Shown here: one piece after another, positions 43,808-52,520 of the stretch
How positions within the stretch are numbered: position 1 is the stretch's first letter
How the letters are laid out: every line of letters starts with the position of its first letter
Assembly: GCA_963833655.1 (NCBI GenBank)
Contig: CAWHYL010000001.1
Coordinates: 1-64,000 of the forward strand
Direction: 5' to 3'
From: 3-1-20CM-4-69-9 sp963833655
GTDB lineage: Bacteria > Actinomycetota > Thermoleophilia > Gaiellales > Gaiellaceae
Length of the DNA stretch: 64,000 nt
Position numbers and translations under genes: made by a program
Notes under the pieces: generated by a model
Databases searched by the model: none
What the model saw: the letters and a program-made list of their open reading frames with translations, nothing else
What the model was told of the DNA's origin: nothing

Positions 43808-44554
43808 TCAAAGCCGCCCTGCTTCGATGATGCGCTGCAGGAACTGCTGCGTGCGCGGCTCGCGCGGTGCGCTGAGGATCTGCTCAGGCGGCCCCTGCTC
43901 GAGGATGACGCCGGCGTCCAGGAAGCAGATGCGGTCGGCGATGTCGCGCGCGAAGCTCATCTCGTGCGTTGCGATCAGCATCGTCATGCCGCCGGCCGCG
44001 AGCTCCGCGATCACCTCGAGCACCTCGGCGACGAGCTCAGGATCGAGCGCGCTCGTCACCTCGTCGAGCAGCATCAGGTCGGGCTGCATCGCGAGTGCGC
44101 GAACGATCGCGACGCGCTGCTGCTGACCGCCCGACAGTGCATCCGGGTAATTCTCGGCCTTGTCCCTCAGCCCGAAGCGCTCGAGCAGCTCGAGCGCGCG
44201 CGTCGACGCCTCGTCGGACGACAGTCCGAGCGCGAGCCGCGGCGCGAGCGTCACATTCTTGAGCACGGTCATGTGCGGGAAGAGGTTGTACGCCTGGAAG
44301 ACGATCCCGATGTTGCGCCGAATGCGGTTCACGTCGACGCCTCGGGCCGTGATCTCGGTTTCCTCGACGACGATCCGCCCGGCGTTGATCGGCTCGAGGA
44401 GATTGATGCACCGGAGCAGCGTCGACTTGCCGGAGCCGGATGCTCCGATCAGGCATACGACTTCGTGATCCGCGACCGCGAGGTCGATCCCCCGCAGGAC
44501 CTCGAGCGTCCCGAACGACTTGTGCAGCCCGTCGATGAGCAGTGCGTCGCTCAC
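43808..44554 (-). CDS. Amino-acid ABC transporter ATP-binding protein
   Basis: A 248-aa GlnQ-type ATPase. Walker A GASGSGKST, Q-loop VFQAYNLFPHMTVLKNV, signature LSGGQQQRVAIVRALA, Walker B LMLLDEVTSALD and the switch His in IATHEMSFARD are all present. It powers uptake of polar amino acids with the permease and binding protein immediately upstream. It overlaps the permease gene by 4 bases. Confidence 0.95.
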   Translation of the reverse strand: MSDALLIDGLHKSFGTLEVLRGIDLAVADHEVVCLIGASGSGKSTLLRCINLLEPINAGRIVVEETEITARGVDVNRIRRNIGIVFQAYNLFPHMTVLKNVTLAPRLALGLSSDEASTRALELLERFGLRDKAENYPDALSGGQQQRVAIVRALAMQPDLMLLDEVTSALDPELVAEVLEVIAELAAGGMTMLIATHEMSFARDIADRICFLDAGVILEQGPPEQILSAPREPRTQQFLQRIIEAGRL

Positions 44555-45486
44555 GTACCGGTCGCCTGCCGCCGACGCCGGTCGCGGGCGACGAGCCAGT
44601 CGGTGAAGCGCGCGAGCGGGATCGTCAGCGCGACGAAGAGCAGCGCCGCCGCCACGAACGACGTGTAGTTGAACGTCGCCGCCGCGTCGATCTGCGACTG
44701 CTTGAACGCCTCCACCGCCCCGAGAAAGCCCACGAGCGCCGTGTCCTTCTGCAGGCCGATGAAGTCGTTGAGCAGTGGCGGGACCACGCGCCGAACCGCC
44801 TGCGGCAGGACGACCGTTCGCAGCGATTGCAAATGGGACAGCCCGAGCGAGCGTGCGGCCGCGGCCTGGCTCGGGTGCACCGACTCGATCCCGGCGCGGT
44901 ACACCTCCGAGACGTACGCCGTGTAGACGAGCACGAGCGAGACGATCCCCCAGAACGTCACCGAGAGCGGAACGCCTTTCAACTGCAGCGCCGGCGCGCC
45001 GAAACCCAGCGTCGCGATCACGAGGATTGTAGGGACGCCGCGGAAGAAGTCGGCATACGCGATGCCGAGCATCCGCAGCGGGAACGCGGCCGGCCCGGGA
45101 AGGCTGCGGATGATCGCGAGCATCAGCGCGAAGATGAGGATCAGCACCTCCGCGATGCAGAAGATCTTGACGTTGAGCAGGAACGCCCGCGCGATGTCGG
45201 GCATCGAGTCCTTGAACTGCCCCCAGTCGAGGAAGGTTCTGCGGACCTCGGGCCAGCCGGGGGCGTGCGTGACGAGCAGGATCAGCAGCGCGAAGACGAC
45301 GATGGTGCTGAACGTCGCGATCAGTGCGCCGCGGCCGCCCGCGCCGGACCTCAGGCTGCCGAGGATTCTCGAACGGCGCTCGTCTAGTGCAGGATCGGCG
45401 CGCCGCCGACTTTCGCCAGCCACTTCTCCTGGATCTTCTGCAGCGTCCCGTCGGCCTTCAGCTGGTTCAGCGCGTGGTTCACGCAA
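44551..45486 (-). CDS. Amino-acid ABC transporter permease
   Basis: Permease of the HisMQ/GlnP type with several helices (IATFSTIVVFALLILLVTHA, IARAFLLNVKIFCIAEVLIL, IFALMLAIIRSL) and the EAA-type loop ESVHPSQAAAARSLGLSHLQ. The beginning of this frame overlaps the binding-protein gene by about 100 bases and reads as charged non-membrane sequence; no ATG, GTG or TTG lies between there and the first helix, so the true start is unresolved. Confidence 0.85.
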   Translation of the reverse strand: MREPRAEPAEGRRDAAEDPGEVAGESRRRADPALDERRSRILGSLRSGAGGRGALIATFSTIVVFALLILLVTHAPGWPEVRRTFLDWGQFKDSMPDIARAFLLNVKIFCIAEVLILIFALMLAIIRSLPGPAAFPLRMLGIAYADFFRGVPTILVIATLGFGAPALQLKGVPLSVTFWGIVSLVLVYTAYVSEVYRAGIESVHPSQAAAARSLGLSHLQSLRTVVLPQAVRRVVPPLLNDFIGLQKDTALVGFLGAVEAFKQSQIDAAATFNYTSFVAAALLFVALTIPLARFTDWLVARDRRRRQATGT

Positions 45487-46265
45487 CCGACCAGCTTGTT
45501 GCCCTTCTGGAACACCATGCCAAAGCGTTCGCCGGCAGCGCTGGTCGGGAACTGGCCGACGATCTTGCTGTTCGGTACCTGAGCGGCGGTGACGTAGAAC
45601 GCGGTCGGCAGATCGACGACGAGCCCGTCGATCTGGCCGTTCTTGAGCGCGGCGACCGCCGCGTCGTTCGTGTCGAACACGGCGGGCTGCTTCGACGGCT
45701 TGATGAACTCCTTGATGTACGTGTAGCTCGTCGTGCCGATCTGCGCCCCGAGCTTGTACTTCTGCAGGTCAGCCGTCGACTGGGCAGTCGCGATCGGCGT
45801 GCCCTTTCTCGCCACGACCGCCTGATCGACGTCGTAGTAGGAGTCGCTGAAGGCCACGACCTTGGCGCGCGCCGGCGTGTAGGAGATCTCGTTGATGTCG
45901 AAGTCGAACTTCTTCGGGCCGGGCGCATAGGACGTGTTGAAAGGCACGACGATCCAGTTCACCTCGTTGGTCGCGAACCCGAGCTTCTTCGCGACCGCGT
46001 AGGCGACGGCGCTTTCGAACCCCTGGCCGGAGCGCGGGTCGCTGACCTTCCACGGCGACTTCTCCGGGCCGCCGAACCACGGCGGGTAGGCCGGATTGTC
46101 CGTGCCGACGGTCAGCTGGCCCGAATGGACGAGCGGGAGGCTGGCCTTCGTGCAGCTCGCTGCGCCGGCGGTCGTCGTCGTGCCGCCGCCGCTCGCGGAC
46201 TTGTTGCTCGAGCCGCCGCAGCCCGCCAGCACGAGCACGACACCGAGAGCGAGAATCCGCCGCAC
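45384..46265 (-). CDS. Amino-acid ABC transporter substrate-binding lipoprotein
   Basis: A 293-aa family 3 solute-binding protein. Lipobox LVLAGCGGSS (Cys at residue 16), linker rich in S/T/G, then SGQLTVGTDNPAYPPWFGGP, the family's GFESAVAYAVAKKLGF, VPFNTSY and GLVVDLPTAFYVT. It delivers the ligand to the permease. GTG start 46265. A separate polymerase gene starts divergently only 21 bases away. Confidence 0.93.
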   Translation of the reverse strand: MRRILALGVVLVLAGCGGSSNKSASGGGTTTTAGAASCTKASLPLVHSGQLTVGTDNPAYPPWFGGPEKSPWKVSDPRSGQGFESAVAYAVAKKLGFATNEVNWIVVPFNTSYAPGPKKFDFDINEISYTPARAKVVAFSDSYYDVDQAVVARKGTPIATAQSTADLQKYKLGAQIGTTSYTYIKEFIKPSKQPAVFDTNDAAVAALKNGQIDGLVVDLPTAFYVTAAQVPNSKIVGQFPTSAAGERFGMVFQKGNKLVGCVNHALNQLKADGTLQKIQEKWLAKVGGAPILH

Positions 46266-46286
46266 GCGGCGACACTACCAGCCGGA

Positions 46287-47171
46287 ATGGCCGTCTCGAA
46301 TCCCGACAAGATCTTCTTCCCGCAGCCGGGCCTGACGAAGGGCGACCTCGTCGCCTACTACCTCGACGTCGCCGACTGCGCGCTGCCCCACCTGCGCGGG
46401 CGCCCGTTCCACATGGTGCGTTACCCGAACGGCGTCGGCGGCGACTTCTTCCATCAGAAGCGCGTGCCGGCGCACCCGGAGTTCGTCGGCGAGCAGTTCG
46501 TCAAATTTCCCAGCGGCCACTCGACGGTGTTCGCGATCGTCAGCAACAAGCAGGCGCTCGAGTGGGTGATCAACCTCGGCTGCATCGAGCTGCACACGTG
46601 GCATTCGCGCGTTCCGGAGATCGAGCGGCCGGACTACCTGCTGATCGACCTCGACCCGTCACGTGACGGCCAGTGGCCGTACGTGCGCGAGATCGCGCTG
46701 GTCGTGCGTGACGTCATGGAGGAGCTCGGCCTCGCCGCGTACCCGAAGACGTCGGGGGCGACGGGGCTGCACGTCCTGGCGCCGATCAGGCCGGAGCTTG
46801 CCTTTCCGGACGTGCGGCGCCTGGCGAAGGCGCTGGCCGAGGAGGTCGAGCGCCGCGTCGGCGACCAGGAGGTCGCGACCACGACCTGGCGCGTCGCGGA
46901 GCGCCGTGGGGTCTTCGTGGACTTCGGCCAGAACTCGCGCGACAAGACGATCGCGTGCGCCTATTCCGTTCGGCCGACGCCCGACGCGCGCGTCTCGGCG
47001 CCGCTCCTCTGGGACGAGGTTCCGGATGTCGAGCCGGCGGCGTTCACGGTCGAGACGATGCGTGAGCGGATCGCGGCCGTCGGCGATCCGACCAAGGGCA
47101 TGTGGCGGCGCAGGCGCTCGCTCCGGCCGCTCTTCGCGAAGCTCGGGCTAGACGCCCCCGGCGAGGAGTGA
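46287..47171 (+). CDS. LigD-type NHEJ polymerase domain protein
   Basis: A 294-aa archaeo-eukaryotic-primase-family polymerase that fills ends during non-homologous end joining. SNPDKIFFPQPGLTKGDLVA, FHMVRYPNGVGGDFFHQKRV, LLIDLDPSRDGQWPYVREI (catalytic DxD), TSGATGLHVLAPI, and VDFGQNSRDKTIACAYSVRP. Here the polymerase is a separate protein, not fused to ligase or nuclease. Its 3' end overlaps the ligase gene on the other strand by 24 bases. The N-terminus begins a little later than in most homologues. Confidence 0.9.
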   Translation: MAVSNPDKIFFPQPGLTKGDLVAYYLDVADCALPHLRGRPFHMVRYPNGVGGDFFHQKRVPAHPEFVGEQFVKFPSGHSTVFAIVSNKQALEWVINLGCIELHTWHSRVPEIERPDYLLIDLDPSRDGQWPYVREIALVVRDVMEELGLAAYPKTSGATGLHVLAPIRPELAFPDVRRLAKALAEEVERRVGDQEVATTTWRVAERRGVFVDFGQNSRDKTIACAYSVRPTPDARVSAPLLWDEVPDVEPAAFTVETMRERIAAVGDPTKGMWRRRRSLRPLFAKLGLDAPGEE

Positions 47172-48161
47172 CTCGAAGGTCGGGTCGTTCGGGCTCCGCG
47201 GCGGCCTGACCTCGCGCCAGGTGCAGTCCTTCGGCTCCTTGTCGTCGCGAAAGCGCAGGAAGCGCGAGCCGTGGCGGAAGCGGTTTCCCTGCACCTTGTC
47301 GTAGCGCACCTCGGCGACGAGCTCCGGGCGCACGGCGGACTCGGCGAGCTCGCCGGTGCCCCAGCGGTTCGGCTCCGAGAAGCCGCGATCCGGCGCGTCC
47401 TTCAAGAGCGGCTCGACGCGGCCGAAGATCTGGTCGTGCTTGCTCGCCGCGACCGCGGCAGAGCCGACGTAGTCGATCTTGCCGTCGTCGCCGTAGAGGC
47501 CGAGCAAGAGCGTGGCGATGCGCGTCGGCTTCTCCTTCCAGCGGACGCCGACGATGACGCAGTCCGCCGTCTTGAACGGCTTCACCTTCAGCACCCCGTC
47601 GCGCGAGCCGGGGAGGTAGGGGAGGCCGAGCTTCTTGGCGATCACGCCGTCGAGGCCGGCAGCCTCGAAGCTGTCGAGCCAGGCTTGGGCCGCATCGCTG
47701 TCCGCGGTGGTGGGCGAGAGGCGGAACCCTTCGCCGATCCGTTCGAGCTCGGCGCGCCGTTCCTCGAGCGGCCGCTCGTGGATCGGCTTCCCGTCCCAGA
47801 GGAGGACGTCGAAGACGACGAGCTCGGCGGGGATCTCGGCGGAGAGCTTCCGGATTCGCGACTCGGCCGGGTGCAGCCGCATCTGCATCGAGTCGAAGTC
47901 GAGCACGCCGTCGCGCGCGATCACGATCTCCCCGTCGAGCGCCGAGTGGGCCGGCAGCAGGTCGCCGAGCGGCCGCAGCTCCGGGAAGTAGCGCAGCAGC
48001 GGACGGTCGTTGCGCGACCACAGGGCGAGCTCCCCGCCGTCGTTCTCGAGCACCCCACGGAACCCGTCCCACTTCGGCTCGAACTGCCAGCCGTTCGTCG
48101 CCGGCAGCTCCTTGACGAGCTGCGCCTCCATCGGCGGAAACGGCACGTTTGGTCCGGGCAT
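47148..48161 (-). CDS. ATP-dependent DNA ligase (LigC/LigD type)
   Basis: A 337-aa ligase. Active-site Lys in FEPKWDGFRG near residue 30, motif III in LVVFDVLLWDG, motif IV DGVIAKK, motif V GVLKVKPFKTADCVIVGV, then an OB-fold domain ending ECTWREVRPP-like as DCTWREVRPPRSPND. With the adjacent polymerase gene this makes a split LigD system; no Ku gene is in the window. I chose ATG 48161 as the start; the frame continues to 48305 without homology. Confidence 0.9.
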   Translation of the reverse strand: MPGPNVPFPPMEAQLVKELPATNGWQFEPKWDGFRGVLENDGGELALWSRNDRPLLRYFPELRPLGDLLPAHSALDGEIVIARDGVLDFDSMQMRLHPAESRIRKLSAEIPAELVVFDVLLWDGKPIHERPLEERRAELERIGEGFRLSPTTADSDAAQAWLDSFEAAGLDGVIAKKLGLPYLPGSRDGVLKVKPFKTADCVIVGVRWKEKPTRIATLLLGLYGDDGKIDYVGSAAVAASKHDQIFGRVEPLLKDAPDRGFSEPNRWGTGELAESAVRPELVAEVRYDKVQGNRFRHGSRFLRFRDDKEPKDCTWREVRPPRSPNDPTFESLLAGGV

Positions 48162-48180
48162 GCCCGGGGACCCTACTTCC

Positions 48181-48948
48181 ATGGCCGAGCTCGACGGGGT
48201 CTGGGCTGTGGACCGCCTATCCGGGGCGTTGCCGCCGTTGTACGGCTGCGTCAAGCGCATCCACGGGGCGCGTGGGACGACCGAGTTCTCGCGCGTGCCC
48301 GGCATGCCCTTCGACGTTCGCGGCCAGGAGCTGCACTACCGGGCGCCGTTCTCGATGCTCGTCGACAAGCTCGAGCCCGAGGACGGCGGCTACCTCGGCC
48401 GCGCGACGCTGCTCGGCCGGGAGATCGGTCAATTTCGAATGAGGAGGCTGAACAACATGGACGAGCTCAACGCACAACTCGTGAAGCACATCGACGAGGC
48501 GCATGCGATGGAGCAGAACGTGCTCCGCATGCTCGACGGGATGATCTCGACGACGGACGACCCGCAGATCCTCGACGCGCTCGAGCACCACAAGATGCAG
48601 ACGCAGAACCATGCCGACCGCATGGCGAAGCGTCTCGAGGCGCACGACGCGTCCCCGTCGACCGTCAAGCAGGTGGGCGGCATCCTCGGCGCCCTGATGA
48701 AGATGCCGATGGACATGGTTCGCGGCGAGAAGGCGGGCCGCAACGCCCGCGACGCGTACGCGACCGAGCACATGGAGATCGCGGGCTACGAGCTGCTGCG
48801 CCGCATCGCGCAGAAGGCCGGCGACGAGGAGACGGCGACGGCCGCCCAGCAGATCATCGGCGAGGAGCGGGCGATGGCGAAGACCATCGAGGAGAACTGG
48901 GACCGCTTCGCGGAGCTGTCGCTGCAGGACCAAGGCATCACCGTCTGA
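48181..48948 (+). CDS. Ferritin-like DUF892 protein with an N-terminal extra domain
   Basis: A 255-aa protein in two parts. Residues 1-92: ELDGVWAVDRLSGALPPLYG, FDVRGQELHYRAPFSMLVDK, GGYLGRATLLGREIGQFRMR, a lipocalin-like small domain. Residues 93-255: DUF892 four-helix ferritin-like domain (LNAQLVKHIDEAHAMEQNVL, then IAGYELLRRIAQKAGDEETA and IGEERAMAKTIEENWDRFAE). AGGAGG 9 bases before the internal ATG 48457 suggests the second part may also be made alone. Role presumably stress or iron related. Confidence 0.8.
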   Translation: MAELDGVWAVDRLSGALPPLYGCVKRIHGARGTTEFSRVPGMPFDVRGQELHYRAPFSMLVDKLEPEDGGYLGRATLLGREIGQFRMRRLNNMDELNAQLVKHIDEAHAMEQNVLRMLDGMISTTDDPQILDALEHHKMQTQNHADRMAKRLEAHDASPSTVKQVGGILGALMKMPMDMVRGEKAGRNARDAYATEHMEIAGYELLRRIAQKAGDEETATAAQQIIGEERAMAKTIEENWDRFAELSLQDQGITV

Positions 48949-48949
48949 G

Positions 48950-48979
48950 CCTTCGGAAAGGCTGGCGCCTTTCCGAAGG
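48950..48979 (+). terminator. 13-bp perfect hairpin after the DUF892 gene
   Basis: CCTTCGGAAAGGC and GCCTTTCCGAAGG around TGGC, starting 2 bases past the stop. The multi-hairpin repeat follows directly. Confidence 0.65.
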
Positions 48980-48989
48980 AGGGGGGAAC

Positions 48990-49173
48990 GGCGCTTCGCG
49001 CGAAACGCGCGCGGGCGAAGCCCGCGCGCTCCTTGCCGGTGAGCGGTTGTTCCCTACCGTGCGGCGCGCCCAGGCTTCGCGTGGGCGCGCCGCATCAGTC
49101 CGCCTGCGCGTAAGCCCTGCGGCTTACGCTCCGGCCTTCACGGGGTCTGGCCCCGAAGGGGCCCGACCCCAGC
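48990..49173. repeat. Dispersed multi-hairpin intergenic repeat, copy 1
   Basis: About 185 bp, roughly 80% alike to 61862-62047. It contains, in order, CGCGCGGGC-GAA-GCCCGCGCG, a GCGGCGCGCCCA/TGGGCGCGCCGC hairpin, GCGTAAGCC-CTGC-GGCTTACGC, and a GGGGTC/GACCCC-type element. Each arm set is preserved between copies, partly by compensating changes. Role unknown; it lies between two gene ends. Confidence 0.8.
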
Positions 49174-49181
49174 AGTTCGAC

Positions 49182-49487
49182 TCAGTTGAGCCACGGCGCG
49201 AGGAACCCCTCGATCTCGCGGCAGCCGCGCGGGCGCTCGAGGCGGCCGCGGACGGCCTGGCCCTCGACGACGACCAGCGTCGGCAGCGTCTGAACCTTGA
49301 AGTGCTCGAGGAGGTCCGGGCGCTCCTCTTCGGCCACGCGGACGACCTCGAACGTCCCGTGGTTGCGTCGCCGCTGCAGCACCTGTGCGAGGAAGCCCTC
49401 CACGCGTCGACAATGCCCGGACAGTGCCGAATGAAAGAAGACGAGCCGAGGTTGCTTGCGCTCGAGAGCCGGTGAGGCCAAGGCCAT
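49182..49487 (-). CDS. Thioredoxin-fold protein with a single active-site cysteine
   Basis: A 101-aa thioredoxin-like domain: RLVFFHSALSGHCRRVEGFL, FEVVRVAEEERPDLLEHFKV, TLPTLVVVEGQAVRGRLERP. The cis-Pro is in QTLPTLVV. The usual CxxC is SGHC, with only the second Cys, so it may work in glutathionylation or as a redox scaffold. GGAGGTG is 6 bases before ATG 49487. Divergent from fabF. Confidence 0.8.
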   Translation of the reverse strand: MALASPALERKQPRLVFFHSALSGHCRRVEGFLAQVLQRRRNHGTFEVVRVAEEERPDLLEHFKVQTLPTLVVVEGQAVRGRLERPRGCREIEGFLAPWLN

Positions 49488-49538
49488 CTCACACCTCCAA
49501 TGTGCCGAGGGGCGAGGACTGGGCCCGGCTAGGAAACC

Positions 49539-49581
49539 TTGACATCTCTGCCCGAACGCCGCGATTCGTAACCTTCGACCG
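49539..49581 (+). promoter_or_regulatory. Possible fabF promoter
   Basis: TTGACA at 49539-49544 is a good -35; the -10 about 17-19 bases on (CGATTC/ATTCGT) is poor. Low-confidence. Confidence 0.3.
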
Positions 49582-50808
49582 ATGACCCGCGTCGCCGTCA
49601 CCGGCCTGGGCGCCGTTACCCCGATCGGCAACGATGCCGAGGCAACGTGGGCTGCCGCCGTTGCGGGACGCAGCGGCATCGACTGGATCCGCTCGTTCGA
49701 CGCGACCGGTCTGCCCGTGCGCATCGCGGCCGAGGTGAAGGACTTCGACGCGACGCAGGTTGCGTCGCCGAAGGATGTGCGGAAGCTCGAGCGCAACGTC
49801 CTGCTCGCTCTGGGTGCAGCGCGTGAGTCGATGCAGGACGCCGGCCTCAACGGCTTCGATCCCACACGCGTCGGCATCGTCTTCGGCACCGCTATCGGCG
49901 GCGTGACCGGCATCCTCGAGCAGGACGAGATCCTGCGCGAGCGCGGCCCCGACCGCGTGTCGCCCAACTTCCTGCCCAACGTCCTCGTCGACTCGGCGAG
50001 CGGCCAGCTGGCGATCTCGCTCGGCATCAAGGGTCTCAACTACGCGGTCGTCTCCGCGTGCGCGACCGGCTCGCACGCCATCGGCGAGGCCGCTGAGATC
50101 ATCAAGCGCGGGGACGCCGACGCCGTCCTCGCGGGCGGCGCCGAAGCCTGTATGCACCCGCTCATCCTCGCCGGCTTCACGGCGATGCGCGGGCTCGCGG
50201 TCGAGGAGGAAGACCCGCCGCGGGCGTCACGTCCGTTCGACGCCACACGCGCAGGCTTCGTGATGGGGGAGGGAGCGTGCGTGCTCGTCCTCGAGGACCT
50301 CGAAGCCGCGCGGGCGCGCGGCGCCCGCGTCTACGCCGAGGTCCTCGGCTACGGCGGCTCGAACGACGCGCACCACATGGCCCAGCCGGAGCCGGAGGCG
50401 ACGGGTGTCGCCGACATGATGCGGGGCGCGCTGCGGCGCGCGGACGTCGAGCCCGAGCGCGTCGGGTACATCAATGCGCACGGCACGTCCACGCCCCTCG
50501 GCGACCTCGCCGAGACGAGAGCGATCAAGGACGTCTTCGGCGACCACGCCTACGAGCTGGCCGTCTCCTCGACCAAATCCGTCATGGGACACACCTTCGG
50601 CGCCGCGGGGGCGATCGAGGGGATGATGTGCGTCCTCGCGATTCACGAGGGTGTCTTGCCGCCGACGATCAACTACCGCAACCCGGACCCCGCCTGCGAC
50701 CTCGACTACGTGCCGAACGAGGCACGGGAGGCACGCGTCGACGTCGCGCTCTCGAACGCGATGGGGCTCGGCGGCCACAATGGGTGCGTTCTGTTCGGGA
50801 GGGTGTGA
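49582..50808 (+). CDS. fabF: 3-oxoacyl-ACP synthase II
   Basis: KAS II elongating enzyme of fatty acid synthesis, 408 aa. Active-site Cys160 in VVSACATGS, catalytic His in YINAHGTSTPLGD, and second His in SVMGHTFGAAGAIE. The sequence ends CVLFGRV as in FabF. It condenses malonyl-ACP with acyl-ACP. No fabD, acpP or fabG neighbours occur here, so it is detached from the usual fatty-acid cluster; a KAS III-type or methyltransferase operon role is possible. Confidence 0.93.
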   Translation: MTRVAVTGLGAVTPIGNDAEATWAAAVAGRSGIDWIRSFDATGLPVRIAAEVKDFDATQVASPKDVRKLERNVLLALGAARESMQDAGLNGFDPTRVGIVFGTAIGGVTGILEQDEILRERGPDRVSPNFLPNVLVDSASGQLAISLGIKGLNYAVVSACATGSHAIGEAAEIIKRGDADAVLAGGAEACMHPLILAGFTAMRGLAVEEEDPPRASRPFDATRAGFVMGEGACVLVLEDLEAARARGARVYAEVLGYGGSNDAHHMAQPEPEATGVADMMRGALRRADVEPERVGYINAHGTSTPLGDLAETRAIKDVFGDHAYELAVSSTKSVMGHTFGAAGAIEGMMCVLAIHEGVLPPTINYRNPDPACDLDYVPNEAREARVDVALSNAMGLGGHNGCVLFGRV

Positions 50809-50971
50809 TGCCCCTCCCAGCGATGCACATCGGCGCCTGGCCCGCGATCACACGGCGTCAGAGTCCACCCTCGCTCTTGTCAAGGCTGCCAGCCTTGCCG
50901 GCGACCGAGTGCGGCCTCTGGCTTGGTGCTCGCGACCCAGACACTCGACAGCATCACTGGAAGGGGCATCC

Positions 50972-51613
50972 ATGAGCTTCGTCGTCGAGCCGTCGGTCGA
51001 GGCCTACGCGACGGCGCACTCGTCGCCGAATGCCGAGCTGTTCTCGCGCCTGGCAGCCGAGACGCACGAGAAGACGACGGCGCCCGAGATGATGGTCGGC
51101 GTTCTCGAGGGACAGTTCCTCGGCGTGCTCGTGCGGCAGCTCCGCGCGAAACGGATCCTCGAAATCGGGACGTTCACGGGCTACTCGTCGATCTCGATGG
51201 CGCTCGCGCTCGAGCCGGGCGGTCGCATCATCACGTGTGACGTCAACGAGGAGACGACGGCGATCGCCCGCCGCTACGCGGAGGAAGCCGGAGTCGTCGA
51301 CCGCATCGAGTACCGAACGGCCCCCGGTCTCGACTCGATCGCGCAGCTCGAGGGCGAGTTCGATCTCATCTTCATCGACGCCGACAAGTCGAATTATCTG
51401 AACTACTACGAGGCAACGCTGCCGAAGCTCGCACGCAGCGGGCTGATGGTCCTCGACAACACGCTCTGGTCAGGCCGCGTCGCCGACCCGGACGAGAACG
51501 ACGACAACACGCGCGCGATCCGCGAGGTCAACGACCGCATCGTCGACGACCGCCGCGTGAACAACGTTCTGCTCACGGTGCGCGACGGGATGAATCTCGT
51601 CTGGTGGGCCTGA
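50972..51613 (+). CDS. SAM-dependent O-methyltransferase
   Basis: A 213-aa class I methyltransferase of the caffeoyl-CoA/catechol type. SAM motif I is RILEIGTFTGYSSISMALAL, acidic motif II follows in IITCDVNEE, metal-binding FDLIFIDADKSNYLNYYEAT and VLDNTLWSGRVADPD are characteristic. It likely methylates a catechol-like acceptor with a divalent metal. GGAAGGGG lies 8 bases before ATG 50972. Confidence 0.9.
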   Translation: MSFVVEPSVEAYATAHSSPNAELFSRLAAETHEKTTAPEMMVGVLEGQFLGVLVRQLRAKRILEIGTFTGYSSISMALALEPGGRIITCDVNEETTAIARRYAEEAGVVDRIEYRTAPGLDSIAQLEGEFDLIFIDADKSNYLNYYEATLPKLARSGLMVLDNTLWSGRVADPDENDDNTRAIREVNDRIVDDRRVNNVLLTVRDGMNLVWWA

Positions 51614-51625
51614 GATGATCGGCCG

Positions 51626-52030
51626 ATGAGCGACTACGGCGCGGCTTCGGCGGTCGCGCAGGCAGAACGCGGACCGCTCGGGCACACGCGCTCGATCGGC
51701 CTGTCGATCCTGTGGGCCGTCCTGACGCTCGGCATCTACACGTTCATCTGGACGTACAAGACGCAGGAGGAGGTCAAGCGGTACGCCGGCAACGGCGTCG
51801 GCGGCGTGATCGGGCTCGTGATCTACATCCTCATCTCGCCCGTCACCTTCTTCATCGTCCCGTCGGAGGTCCGCTACATGTACGAGGACCTCGACGGGCA
51901 GAAGAGCCCGGTGCGGGGGATCTACGGCCTCTGGTTCCTGCTCCCCCTGATCGGCCACATCGTCTGGTTCGTCCAGGTGCAGGGCGCGCTCAACCGCTAC
52001 TGGGAAGCAAAGGGAGCGCCGCCACCGTAG
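51626..52030 (+). CDS. DUF4234 membrane protein
   Basis: A 134-aa protein with three transmembrane helices: SIGLSILWAVLTLGIYTFIW, GGVIGLVIYILISPVTFFIV and GLWFLLPLIGHIVWFVQV. The TLGIYTFIWTYKTQEEVKRY motif is the DUF4234 hallmark. Function unknown. It lies 12 bases after the methyltransferase stop, same strand. Confidence 0.85.
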   Translation: MSDYGAASAVAQAERGPLGHTRSIGLSILWAVLTLGIYTFIWTYKTQEEVKRYAGNGVGGVIGLVIYILISPVTFFIVPSEVRYMYEDLDGQKSPVRGIYGLWFLLPLIGHIVWFVQVQGALNRYWEAKGAPPP

Positions 52031-52031
52031 G

Positions 52032-52502
52032 TCAGGCCGGGTGGAACTCGCCGCCGCGGTAGACGAGCCCCGGCGACGCAGCGCCGAGCTCGAGCTCCTC
52101 GACCTCGCCGACGAAGATCGTGTGGTCGCCCGCGTCATGCTCGGACGTCGTCCGGCACTGGAGCCAGCCGAGCGCCCCGTCGACGAGCGGTCCGCGCGCG
52201 CTGTCGCGCACGTCGACGCCGTGCCAAAGCGCGAGCGGCGGGATCCCGCTGCGCGCGAAGTGCTGCGCGACGCGCGTCTGCTCGGACGCCAGCAGGCTCG
52301 CCGCCCAGCCGCCGGCGCGCCGGATCGGCTCGTGTGACGACGAGTCCTTCCCGATCGAGATCCCGACGAGCGGCGGCACGAGCGACAGCGACACGAGCGA
52401 GCCGACGGTCAGCCCGAACCGCTCATCCTCGACGACGGCCGTCACGACGGCGACGGGCGCGGGGAAACGCCGCATCACCTCCCGGAGCTCTTCCCCCGTC
52501 AC
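52032..52502 (-). CDS. Flavin reductase-like FMN-binding protein
   Basis: A 156-aa flavin-reductase-domain protein: FPAPVAVVTAVVEDERFGLT, VGSLVSLSLVPPLVGISIGK, SSHEPIRRAGGWAASLLASE, and DHTIFVGEVEELELGAASPG. Typical partners are two-component monooxygenases supplying reduced FMN/FAD. Start GTG 52502; it converges with the upstream DUF4234 gene across a single base and is divergent from the antiporter gene. Confidence 0.85.
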   Translation of the reverse strand: MTGEELREVMRRFPAPVAVVTAVVEDERFGLTVGSLVSLSLVPPLVGISIGKDSSSHEPIRRAGGWAASLLASEQTRVAQHFARSGIPPLALWHGVDVRDSARGPLVDGALGWLQCRTTSEHDAGDHTIFVGEVEELELGAASPGLVYRGGEFHPA

Positions 52503-52520
52503 GGGCTCGATGATAGGGCC

